Below are positions 5,406 to 12,938 of a DNA stretch of 19,375 nucleotides, in pieces (the stretch's first letter is position 1; every line of letters begins with the position of its first letter). The DNA comes from Bacteroidetes bacterium UBA1947 (lineage in GTDB: Bacteria > Bacteroidota > Bacteroidia > Chitinophagales > Chitinophagaceae). Made by a program: the position numbers and the translations under genes. Location: the NCBI GenBank assembly GCA_002336915.1, contig DDET01000035.1, positions 1 through 19,375 of the forward strand. The letters run 5' to 3'. Below the pieces are notes generated by a model. It was not told the DNA's origin. It saw only the letters and a program-made list of their open reading frames with translations, and searched no databases.

Positions 5406-8400
5406 ATGAGTGCCACTACTACCAAAGGCAATGGCCTTTCTTTCCAACGCCAGTATACAAAGGACGGTGTGAGCGCCTACGACATGTTTGAGTATGATTA
5501 CCGTACATCGGTGATCCGTAACCCGAACGGTGAGAAGGTGTTTGAGATGACCAATGTTGAAGTACCGAGCCATTGGTCGCAGATAGCGACGGATATCCTT
5601 GCACAGAAATATTTCCGCAAGGCCGGTGTTCCGCAAAAGGATGGCAGCCTGGGCCGTGAAACATCCGTAAAGGAAGTGGCACACCGCCTGGCAGACTGCT
5701 GGAAGGGCTGGGGCGAGAAATATGGTTATTTCGCATCGGCCGATGACGCGCAGGTATTCTATGATGAGCTAGTATATAGCATACTGTTGCAAAGCTGCGC
5801 GCCTAACTCGCCACAGTGGTTCAATACAGGCCTGTTCAGCAGCTATGGTATAGATGGTAAAGCACAAGGTCACTATTATGTGGACCCAACAACAAACAAA
5901 CTGGAACGCTCGCTGAATGCTTATGAGCGCCCCCAGCCACATGCTTGTTTTATATTGAGCGTAGAAGATGACCTGGTGAACGATGGCGGTATCATGGACC
6001 TGTGGGTGCGTGAAGCCCGTATCTTCAAATACGGATCGGGTGTGGGTACTAACTATTCTAACATACGTGCGGAAGGTGAAAAGCTGAGCGGTGGTGGTAC
6101 ATCGAGCGGATTGATGAGCTTCCTGAAAATAGGTGACCGTGCTGCAGGCGCTATTAAGAGCGGCGGCACTACCCGCAGGGCAGCGAAAATGGTATGCCTT
6201 GACCTGGACCACCCTGAAGTAATGGACTTCATAGACTGGAAGGTAGAAGAAGAGAAGAAAGTAGCTGCGCTGATAGCTGCAGGTTATGCTTCTGACTACG
6301 AAGGTGAAGCTTACAAAACAGTATCCGGACAAAATTCTAATAACTCAGTACGTATACCTAACGAATTCTTCCGCAGGCTTACGAATAATGAGAACTGGGA
6401 CATGACCGCCCGCAGCACCGGTAAGGTAATGAAGAGCGTGCCTGCAAACCAAATATGGGATAAGATATCTTATGCTGCATGGCGCTGTGCTGATCCGGGT
6501 ACACAATATGATACAACGATCAACGAATGGCATACCTGCCCTGAGGGCGGAAGGATAAGGGCATCCAATCCATGCTCTGAGTACATGTTCCTTGATAACA
6601 CGGCTTGCAACCTGGCATCAATGAACCTGCGCCGTTTCTTTAACGAAGCAGACAATACATTTGACGTAAAAGGCTTTGAATACATAACACGCCTGTGGAC
6701 AGTGGTATTGGAAATATCAGTACTGATGGCACAGTTCCCCTCGCCTGAAGTGGCACAGCTGAGCTATGATTACCGCACACTTGGTTTAGGTTACGCTAAC
6801 CTGGGATCGATGCTGATGGTGAGCGGTATACCTTATGACAGCGAAGAAGCACGTGCAATAGCAGGGGCTATCACGGCAATCATGAACGGTGTGGCTTACA
6901 AGACGTCAGCCGAAATGGCTAAGGCGCTGGGTACCTTCCCACGATACGAAGAAAATAAAACACATATGCTGCGTGTAATGCGCAACCACCGTGCAGCGGC
7001 ATATGATGCAGTAGATGCTTATGAAGGAATAGAACTGAAACCTGTAGGTATCAATGCAAAATATTGTCCTGACTACCTGCTGAAAGCAGCTACCAAGGCG
7101 TGGGATGATGCAGTACAAATGGGTGAGCAATATGGCTACCGCAATGCACAGGCTACCGTGATAGCACCGACAGGTACTATAGGACTTGTGATGGACTGCG
7201 ATACCACAGGCGTAGAACCTGATTTCGCACTGGTGAAATTCAAGAAGCTTTCCGGCGGTGGTTATTTCAAGATCATCAACCAATCGATACCTGCTGCACT
7301 GAGGAACCTGGGATATACACCGGCTGAAATGGATGCTATAGTGAAATATGCCAAAGGACACGGCACATTTGCAGGAGCTCCGTACATCAACCACGAGACG
7401 CTGAGCGAAAAAGGCTTTATCGCCGATGAGCTGAAAAAATTGGACGCTTCTGTAGAGAGTGCGTTTGAAATAGGATTTGTATTTAATGCCTATAACCTGG
7501 GTGAAGAGTGTTTGAAACGCCTTGGTTTTACCCCTGAGCAGTATTTCCACCCGGAATTCAACCTGCTGGAAGAATTGGGCTTTAACGAGGATGAAATAGA
7601 AGCGGCAAACGATTATGCCTGCGGTACTATGACCATAGAAGGCGCCCCATACCTGAAAGATGAACATCTTGCAGTGTTTGACTGCGCTAACAAGTGCGGC
7701 CGTAAAGGACAACGGTACATACACGCCCATGGCCACATACGTATGATGGCAGCAGTACAACCCTTCATAAGCGGTGCGATATCGAAGACCATCAACCTGC
7801 CAAATGAGGCTACGGTAGATGAAATAAAAGACTGCTACCAACTGAGCTGGCAGCTGGCCCTTAAAGCTTGCGCGCTTTACCGCGACGGATCGAAACTGAG
7901 CCAGCCGCTGAGCAACAAGAGCGATAAGAAAAAGAAAGAAGAAGTTACGGAGGAAAGCGTGAACCTCAATGACTCGCACATAGTGGATATGGGCAAGTTG
8001 ACGGTTGAAGAGCTGCTGGATGAGGTGAACAAACGTGTGCAGGACAGCCCTGATACGACATTGAAACGCCGCCTGAGCCATATAGTGGAGCGCCAGCAGT
8101 TGCCTGCGAAACGCCGTGGCTATACCATAAAAGCCAAAGTGGGCGGACAACCACTGTTCGTACGCACAGGTGAATATAACGATGGTACCCTGGGTGAGAT
8201 ATTCCTGGATATGGCCAAAGAAGGTGCTACTATGCGTAGCCTGATGAACAGCTTTGCGATAGCGATATCGATAGGCCTGCAGCACGGTGTACCACTGGAG
8301 GAGTTCGTTGATAAATTCACATTTACCCGCTTTGAACCATCGGGCGTGGTAGACCACCCGAATATCAAAACCGCTACGTCGGTACTGGATTACGTGTTCC

Positions 8401-8723
8401 GCCTGCTGGCTTATGAATACCTGGACCGTACGGACCTGGTACATGTGCCGGACCCAAGCCGCCTGACGCATGCAGAAGAAACGGCAGCCCAGCAAGAGCT
8501 ATCGCAGGTGAGGGTTACAGCCCCGCAGCAAACGCAAAAGCAAAAGAACGTGAGCCCTGCTCCTAAAGCAGTTGCCATGTCGGGACAGATATCGGCTGAT
8601 GTAAAGAAACTAATGGGTACCAGTGCTGATGCGCCTGCCTGCCGCAACTGCGGAAATATAACTTTAAGGAACGGCACCTGTTACATGTGTCCTAACTGCG
8701 GCACCACTACGGGTTGCAGCTAG
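5406..8723 (+). CDS. nrdJ: Adenosylcobalamin-dependent (class II) ribonucleotide reductase
   Basis: NrdJ reduces ribonucleotides to deoxyribonucleotides using adenosylcobalamin to generate the active-site thiyl radical, needing neither oxygen nor a separate radical subunit. The start at 5406 gives 1105 residues, a normal size for the long NrdJ type. Key points: Cys181 in PHACFILSVED (first redox cysteine), NSNNSVRIP, and NPCSE at 388-392 containing the thiyl Cys390 and Glu392. Further on are APTGTIGLVMDCDTTG and the barrel end with CANKCGRKGQRYIHAHGH. A Lys-rich linker is followed by a TSCPD-type domain (VGGQPLFVRTGEYNDGTLGE). A terminal Cys-rich tail (CRNCG, CYMCPNCG) binds zinc or shuttles disulfides. 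An ATG at 5325 would add 27 unrecognised residues. The gene is monocistronic, with its own terminator. It implies a need for cobalamin or its uptake. Confidence 0.96.
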   Translation: MSATTTKGNGLSFQRQYTKDGVSAYDMFEYDYRTSVIRNPNGEKVFEMTNVEVPSHWSQIATDILAQKYFRKAGVPQKDGSLGRETSVKEVAHRLADCWKGWGEKYGYFASADDAQVFYDELVYSILLQSCAPNSPQWFNTGLFSSYGIDGKAQGHYYVDPTTNKLERSLNAYERPQPHACFILSVEDDLVNDGGIMDLWVREARIFKYGSGVGTNYSNIRAEGEKLSGGGTSSGLMSFLKIGDRAAGAIKSGGTTRRAAKMVCLDLDHPEVMDFIDWKVEEEKKVAALIAAGYASDYEGEAYKTVSGQNSNNSVRIPNEFFRRLTNNENWDMTARSTGKVMKSVPANQIWDKISYAAWRCADPGTQYDTTINEWHTCPEGGRIRASNPCSEYMFLDNTACNLASMNLRRFFNEADNTFDVKGFEYITRLWTVVLEISVLMAQFPSPEVAQLSYDYRTLGLGYANLGSMLMVSGIPYDSEEARAIAGAITAIMNGVAYKTSAEMAKALGTFPRYEENKTHMLRVMRNHRAAAYDAVDAYEGIELKPVGINAKYCPDYLLKAATKAWDDAVQMGEQYGYRNAQATVIAPTGTIGLVMDCDTTGVEPDFALVKFKKLSGGGYFKIINQSIPAALRNLGYTPAEMDAIVKYAKGHGTFAGAPYINHETLSEKGFIADELKKLDASVESAFEIGFVFNAYNLGEECLKRLGFTPEQYFHPEFNLLEELGFNEDEIEAANDYACGTMTIEGAPYLKDEHLAVFDCANKCGRKGQRYIHAHGHIRMMAAVQPFISGAISKTINLPNEATVDEIKDCYQLSWQLALKACALYRDGSKLSQPLSNKSDKKKKEEVTEESVNLNDSHIVDMGKLTVEELLDEVNKRVQDSPDTTLKRRLSHIVERQQLPAKRRGYTIKAKVGGQPLFVRTGEYNDGTLGEIFLDMAKEGATMRSLMNSFAIAISIGLQHGVPLEEFVDKFTFTRFEPSGVVDHPNIKTATSVLDYVFRLLAYEYLDRTDLVHVPDPSRLTHAEETAAQQELSQVRVTAPQQTQKQKNVSPAPKAVAMSGQISADVKKLMGTSADAPACRNCGNITLRNGTCYMCPNCGTTTGCS

Positions 8724-8757
8724 TGGAAGATAGAGCAAATAGTAGATTTAGTTGTTT

Positions 8758-8786
8758 AGCCCTGCGTTCATCGCGGGGCTTTTTTT
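8758..8786 (+). terminator. Rho-independent terminator of nrdJ
   Basis: AGCCCTGCG (8758-8766) pairs with CGCGGGGCT (8772-8780) around a TTCAT loop, with a single T-G wobble, and runs into seven consecutive T residues (8780-8786). It starts 35 nt after the nrdJ stop. Confidence 0.9.
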
Positions 8787-8801
8787 ATGGTTAATTTATT
8801 T

Positions 8802-8817
8802 TTGGCACACTTTATGG
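8802..8817 (+). promoter_or_regulatory. Sigma-54-like element upstream of first DUF4476 gene
   Basis: TTGGCACACTTTATGG contains the -24 core TGGCAC of the sigma-54 consensus (YTGGCACG-N4-TTGCW) with correct spacing to a -12-like ATGG, where the usual GC is GG. A 14-of-16 identical element precedes the next DUF4476 gene. Its TGGCAC begins 67 nt before the start codon, which would leave a leader of roughly 40 nt. The -12 deviation is why confidence is moderate. Confidence 0.5.
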
Positions 8818-8869
8818 TAAAATAATTGTTTAAAAATTTATTAATCTTGCACCCATAATTTAAAAATTT

Positions 8870-9790
8870 ATGAAGTACACGTACGTTTTATTAGTCGTTT
8901 TATTATTCCCATTCCTTTCTATGGCACAGCCAACCGGAGACCTGACCATCTTCTCGGAAGACGGTGACAAATTTTTCCTGGTATTGAATGGCCAACGCCA
9001 GAACAATGCAGCCCAGACCAATGTAAGGATAGAAGACCTTAACCAGCCTTACTACAGCGCGAAGATCATTTTTGAAAACACAGCCTTGGGCGAGCTAAGC
9101 AAGAACATAGCCATCGCGGACCCATCGACGAATGCGATGATGGATGTGACCTATAAGATCAAGAAAGACGGCAGTGGTAAAGCCAAACTGCGCTACTTTT
9201 CGGCCATCCCGCCTGCACAAAGCTATGTGGCCCCGGCCGACGTATATGTAATGCACTATGGGGGTGGCCCGGTAGCCGGCGGAACCGTAACCCAGCAAAC
9301 CACTACTACAACGGTAGGCACAGGAGTAAATGCCAACGTGAACGTAAATGGCGTAAATGTGGGCGTGAACATCAATGATCCATATGCAAATGGAACAGTA
9401 ACACAAACCACAACCACTACAACCACCACCAGTGGCTACAGTGAGGGTTACCATGAGGAGCACCATTCTCACTCAGGTTCGCACCGTGCTTCGGACGAAT
9501 GCTACCCTATGAACAGCAATGATTTTGAGCAGGCAAAAGAAACCATTAAGAACGGCACGTATGCTGAAACAATGCTTTCAACTGCAAAGAGTATTATAGC
9601 CAGCAATTGCCTGAGTGCAGAGCAGGTATTACAGGTATGCAACCTCTTTAGTTTCGAGGATTCGAAGCTGGAATTTGCTAAGTGCGCATATACAAGGACA
9701 ACCGACCGCAACAACTATTTTAAAGTGGTAAACGCATTTACGTTCTCGTCGAGCAAGGATGAGCTGACCAACTACATAAGCAGCCATTAA
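8870..9790 (+). CDS. Secreted DUF4476 domain protein
   Basis: A 306-residue exported protein of unknown function. Residues 1-20 form a classical signal peptide (hydrophobic VLLVVLLFPFLSMAQ). The N-terminal region (about 22-125) is a beta-rich domain beginning GDLTIFSEDGDKFFLVLNG, shared closely with the neighbouring gene. The middle (about 138-205) is low-complexity: two GTVTQ plus poly-Thr blocks (138 and 175) flank a VN-repeat, then a His/Ser-rich stretch. The C-terminal 212-306 is a DUF4476 domain, recognised by YPMNSNDFEQAK, TMLSTAKSII, QVLQVCNLFSFEDSKLEFAK and the closing FTFSSSKDEL. It lies 80 nt upstream of a paralogue on the same strand, with similar promoter elements, so the pair is a tandem duplication. 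A periplasmic or outer-surface location is inferred from the signal peptide only. Confidence 0.9.
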   Translation: MKYTYVLLVVLLFPFLSMAQPTGDLTIFSEDGDKFFLVLNGQRQNNAAQTNVRIEDLNQPYYSAKIIFENTALGELSKNIAIADPSTNAMMDVTYKIKKDGSGKAKLRYFSAIPPAQSYVAPADVYVMHYGGGPVAGGTVTQQTTTTTVGTGVNANVNVNGVNVGVNINDPYANGTVTQTTTTTTTTSGYSEGYHEEHHSHSGSHRASDECYPMNSNDFEQAKETIKNGTYAETMLSTAKSIIASNCLSAEQVLQVCNLFSFEDSKLEFAKCAYTRTTDRNNYFKVVNAFTFSSSKDELTNYISSH

Positions 9791-9795
9791 AAAAA

Positions 9796-9811
9796 CTGGC
9801 ACGCTTTATGG
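9796..9811 (+). promoter_or_regulatory. Sigma-54-like element upstream of second DUF4476 gene
   Basis: CTGGCACGCTTTATGG repeats the element found before the first DUF4476 gene, with two substitutions, one of which makes the -24 half (CTGGCACG) a full match to the sigma-54 consensus. The -12 half again reads ATGG instead of TTGC. TGGCAC starts 74 nt before the ATG at 9871. It begins 5 nt after the upstream stop codon, so the second gene can have its own promoter. Confidence 0.5.
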
Positions 9812-9870
9812 AATACATTTTTTGAGCTTCAGGGGAATGTGCGATCTGATCTACCCACAATTTTGTTGTT

Positions 9871-10995
9871 ATGAGATACAAATACATTTTACTCGCCTTT
9901 CTTCTTTTCCCATTGCTCTCTTATGGGCAGTCGGGCAACCTGACCATTTTTTCGGAGAGCGGGGACAAATTTTACCTCGTACTGAACGGGGAACAGCAAA
10001 ATGATGTAGCCCAAACCAATGTAAGGATAGAAGAACTGAACCAGCCATATTACAGTACAAGGATCATCTTTGAAAACCAGAAGATACCTGATATCGTGAA
10101 GAACCTACAAGTGACAGATATGACCGGTGTATACATGGACGTGACTTATAAAATACAAAGGACAGGTAACAGGGTAGACCTTAATTATTTTTCGATGGGA
10201 CCTGTTAAGCCTAAGTATATAGCACCCGGGAATATGTACGTAAGACATTATGGGCGCCATGGGAAAGATGGTGATAATGAGCACCATCAATATGAGCATG
10301 GATCGGACCGTGACAGGGATTATGGTGACAGAGGCCGCGATCGCGACCACAGGCGAGTGGAAATTTATCCAATGAACGATGCTGATTTTGCACAGGCAAA
10401 AGAGGCTGTGCGTAATGGTAAATTCAGTGAAACGATGCTTGCCACTGCGAAAGGTATATTGGCGAATAACTGGCTGACCACCAAGCAGGTGATGGAAATG
10501 TGTAAGGTATTCAGTTTCGAAGACAGTAAGCTGGAATTTGCTAAAGCGGCTTATACGAGAACGACCGATCCTACAAATTATTTTAAAGTCGCCAATGTAT
10601 TTTCATTTTCATCGAGTAAAGAAGACCTGATCAATTTCGTAAATGCTAATAGTGTAAAAACGAACACAGATAACGGCGGGAGGCGCGGAAGGTACAATAC
10701 TCCCGTAGCTATGGACAATAGTAGCTTTGCGGAAGCAAAGGCAACTATTAAGAATGGCAGCTTTGATGAGACAATGATAGCAACTGCAAAGAGTATTATG
10801 AGCAATAATTATTTCACTACCGACCAGGTGTTGGAACTCTGCAAGCTGTTCAGTTTCGACGACTCGAAACTTCAAATAGCAAAGGCGGCTTACTCAAGGA
10901 CATTGGACAGAAATAATTTTTTTAGAGTTGCGAATTCGCTTTCATTCTCTTCGTCAAAGGATGATCTGAATAACTTTATAGCAGGACAGCGTTAA
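9871..10995 (+). CDS. Secreted protein with two tandem DUF4476 domains
   Basis: A 374-residue paralogue of the preceding gene. Signal peptide at 1-19 (LLAFLLFPLLSYGQ). The N-terminal domain (about 21-120) again starts GNLTIFSESGDKFYLVLNG and tracks the neighbour closely. The linker is different: a charged, His/Asp/Arg-rich stretch (about 128-165, HGKDGDNEHHQYEHGSDRDR onwards) replaces the poly-Thr linker. It then carries two DUF4476 copies, about 166-260 and 280-374, whose YPMNDADFAQAK and VAMDNSSFAEAK openings are 113 residues apart. A short basic linker (GGRRGRYN) joins them. The gene therefore arose from gene duplication plus an internal domain duplication. It ends just before a long hairpin shared with the convergent DUF3667 gene. 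Function unknown. Confidence 0.9.
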   Translation: MRYKYILLAFLLFPLLSYGQSGNLTIFSESGDKFYLVLNGEQQNDVAQTNVRIEELNQPYYSTRIIFENQKIPDIVKNLQVTDMTGVYMDVTYKIQRTGNRVDLNYFSMGPVKPKYIAPGNMYVRHYGRHGKDGDNEHHQYEHGSDRDRDYGDRGRDRDHRRVEIYPMNDADFAQAKEAVRNGKFSETMLATAKGILANNWLTTKQVMEMCKVFSFEDSKLEFAKAAYTRTTDPTNYFKVANVFSFSSSKEDLINFVNANSVKTNTDNGGRRGRYNTPVAMDNSSFAEAKATIKNGSFDETMIATAKSIMSNNYFTTDQVLELCKLFSFDDSKLQIAKAAYSRTLDRNNFFRVANSLSFSSSKDDLNNFIAGQR

Positions 10996-11008
10996 GATCA
11001 ATAAAGTC

Positions 11009-11055
11009 TATAATAGCAATAGCTCCACAACCCTTGTGGAGCTATTGCTATTATA
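11009..11055. terminator. 22-bp perfect-stem hairpin, bidirectional terminator
   Basis: Arms at 11009-11030 and 11034-11055 are exact reverse complements around a CCC loop. The element lies between two convergent genes: it starts 13 nt after the stop of the double-DUF4476 gene, and its right arm includes the TAA stop (11051-11053) and the last two bases of the final sense codon of the DUF3667 gene. The symmetric form suits termination in both directions, though no long T-tract follows on either strand. Confidence 0.75.
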
Positions 11056-12043
11056 CAACGGAGTTAAAGGCAGCTGTGGCTGCATAGATAGCAGCAAGGA
11101 GAATAAAAAGAATAAATACGATTAGGTTTTGAATGACAAATTTGATAAAAGTCTTACCCGCACCCTGTGCATAAAAGTTATGCATTGCCTTATACAGGTA
11201 AATGAGTAGATATATTAAAAGCAATGGAATCGTTATGATGCCGGAATGAGGTATAATCCCTAAGATGCATACAAACAGGGTGGCAGTGAACACAAGGGAA
11301 TAGAAATGGACAGTGAAAATAGCATGTGCAACATAATTAAAAGCTCTTCTACGGCGAATATATAGTAAGCTTAGCGAGAGCGCGAACAAGGGCAGAAGAA
11401 CAAAGAACATTTGCGGCAGGGAATGGAGCAGTTTTTCCAAGGTGCGTTCAGTGAATTCATCATTATTCCGGGCCTGGGCGTCCCGCATCATAGCCGTTCT
11501 CTTATTAAAGTACCTGCTTATGACACCGTCCCGTTTGCTTTCAGGTAAAGAATCCTGATGCGCCAGGTATTGCGCAAGTGTTAAATCCCCATTGCCGCGT
11601 GGCGGCTTTACTGTAAAGGTTGGTCCAAAACTTTTTACAGTATCGCGGCGGCTGTATATGATACTATCTCTCCCGTCTGCGGTTTTCGTAGAAGTGGTTG
11701 TGTTCCTTATTTTAGCAGAGGGTTCCGGTTTTACGAAAGCAAAGAAAACAAAAAAGAAAACAAAAGAAATGAACAAGTACATCCTGATGGGGTTCAGATA
11801 CCGCGCCCGTCGTCCTGCCATGTACTCAGCCGATAAGTATCCCGGTTTGGTAATGAGCAATTTGATAGTGCTAAAGAACTTGCCATCAAAGTGCGTGACA
11901 TCCTCAAAGAAATGCCTGATGAGGTGCCCAACAGTTTCTTTTGGTTCCACATTTTCCTGTCCACACACATGGCAGTAGCGGCCATGCAATAGAGCCCCAC
12001 AGTTGAGGCAAACTTTTTCGGAGCGTTCAGGTGAGTGTGACAA
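11051..12043 (-). CDS. DUF3667 zinc-ribbon membrane protein
   Basis: A 330-residue inner-membrane protein of the DUF3667 family, function unknown. The N-terminus carries a zinc-ribbon with Cys12, Cys15, Cys24 and Cys27 (CLNCG, CHVCG), followed by the family signature HLIRHFFEDVTHFDGKFFSTIKLLITKPGYLSAEYMAGRRARYLNPIRMY, given here as residues about 40-88. A first membrane helix follows (about 89-106), then a soluble charged loop of about 100 residues and four further hydrophobic segments between about 210 and 325. It begins 12 nt after the stop of the PaaG-like gene on the same strand, so the two are likely co-transcribed, although nothing connects their functions. Its stop codon is embedded in the 22-bp hairpin that separates it from the DUF4476 genes. 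Confidence 0.88.
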   Translation of the reverse strand: MSHSPERSEKVCLNCGALLHGRYCHVCGQENVEPKETVGHLIRHFFEDVTHFDGKFFSTIKLLITKPGYLSAEYMAGRRARYLNPIRMYLFISFVFFFVFFAFVKPEPSAKIRNTTTSTKTADGRDSIIYSRRDTVKSFGPTFTVKPPRGNGDLTLAQYLAHQDSLPESKRDGVISRYFNKRTAMMRDAQARNNDEFTERTLEKLLHSLPQMFFVLLPLFALSLSLLYIRRRRAFNYVAHAIFTVHFYSLVFTATLFVCILGIIPHSGIITIPLLLIYLLIYLYKAMHNFYAQGAGKTFIKFVIQNLIVFILFILLAAIYAATAAFNSVV

Positions 12044-12055
12044 ATGAGCAGTTTT

Positions 12056-12835
12056 TTATTTCCCCTTAAAAGCAGGTTTTCTTTTTTCTAGAAAGGCAAG
12101 TACGCCTTCTTTAAAATCTTCGGTTTGGCCTGCCTGCACCTGGATGTCTTTTTCCATCTCCAATTGCTCTTCGAGTGTATTGTCGTAAGTATGGTTTAAC
12201 AGACGCTTGGTAAGCCCTATCCCTTTCGTGGGCATTTGCGCGAGATAAAATGCCATTTTTTTGCTTTCCGCTTCAAAGCGCTCATCGGGGAAACACTTAT
12301 AAACCATGCCCATGGCTGCAGCCTCTTCGCCCGTTACTTTGTCGGCGGTCATCATAAGGGCCGCGGCGCGCTGCATACCGATGAGCCGCGGCAGGAAAAA
12401 GGTGCCCGCGCTATCGGGGATTAGGCCTATTTTGCTGAATGCCTGGATAAAGGATGCGCTTGTCGTTGCTAAAACAATATCGCAAGCCAGGGCCAGGTTT
12501 GCACCTGCACCTGCGGCTACCCCATTTACAGCTGCGATAACAGGTTTTTCAATATTGCGAAAACGCCGGATAACGGGATTGTAATGCTCGCGGACGATGC
12601 GCTCAAAATCTACATTGGACGGGTCGCTAGCTTCGGCGAGGTCCTGCCCGGCACAGAAGCCTTTGCCGGACCCCGTAATGTAGATACAGCGTATCTCCTC
12701 ATCTCGCTCGCAGTCATCAAGATATTCTTGCAGCGCCATCGACATATCGCGGTTGAAGCTGTTGTACTTTTCAGGGCGGTTCAGCGTAATGAAACCGACG
12801 CCATTTTCTTTATGAAATAAGACTGTAAGACTCAT
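12056..12835 (-). CDS. Enoyl-CoA hydratase/isomerase family protein, PaaG-like
   Basis: A 259-residue crotonase-fold protein. The start at 12835 (MSLTVLFHKENGVGFITLNRP) fits the family; an in-frame ATG at 12922 would add 29 residues with no family counterpart. Oxyanion-hole segments are GFCAGQDL (59-66) and GAGANLALACD (109-119). The two glutamates used by true hydratases are absent: the first is Asn113 and the second Phe133 (in FIQAFSKIGLIPDSAG). Asp141 in that stretch corresponds to the catalytic Asp of PaaG, so a double-bond isomerase acting on ring-opened phenylacetyl-CoA or on 3-enoyl-CoA substrates is the best reading. No other paa genes are nearby, so a phenylacetate role is not established. 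It is divergent from the M28 peptidase gene. Confidence 0.85.
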   Translation of the reverse strand: MSLTVLFHKENGVGFITLNRPEKYNSFNRDMSMALQEYLDDCERDEEIRCIYITGSGKGFCAGQDLAEASDPSNVDFERIVREHYNPVIRRFRNIEKPVIAAVNGVAAGAGANLALACDIVLATTSASFIQAFSKIGLIPDSAGTFFLPRLIGMQRAAALMMTADKVTGEEAAAMGMVYKCFPDERFEAESKKMAFYLAQMPTKGIGLTKRLLNHTYDNTLEEQLEMEKDIQVQAGQTEDFKEGVLAFLEKRKPAFKGK

Positions 12836-12884
12836 GATGTAAAAATAGTTTGCCGGACTGTAATTTACCATTAAGTGTACATTA

Positions 12885-12915
12885 TTTGCAAACAAAGCAG
12901 CTACTTTATATCTTG
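12885..12915 (+). promoter_or_regulatory. Bacteroidota-type promoter for the M28 peptidase gene
   Basis: TTTG at 12885-12888 and TATCTTG at 12909-12915 are separated by 20 nt, close to the Bacteroidota -33/-7 arrangement (TTTG, TAnnTTTG), with one T missing in the -7 part. The start codon at 12939 lies 23 nt downstream, giving a short leader. Confidence 0.45.
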
Positions 12916-12938
12916 TTATCATAGATTAAGGATAAACG

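Noticed and set aside
6906..8495. A 529-codon open frame antisense to nrdJ
   Set aside because: It lies wholly within the conserved nrdJ coding region, its translation is rich in Cys, His and Phe with no family motif, and it arises because nrdJ rarely uses codons whose complements are stops.
12836..12922. 29-residue N-terminal extension of the PaaG-like protein
   Set aside because: It covers the intergenic region holding the likely promoter of the divergent peptidase gene and has no family counterpart.
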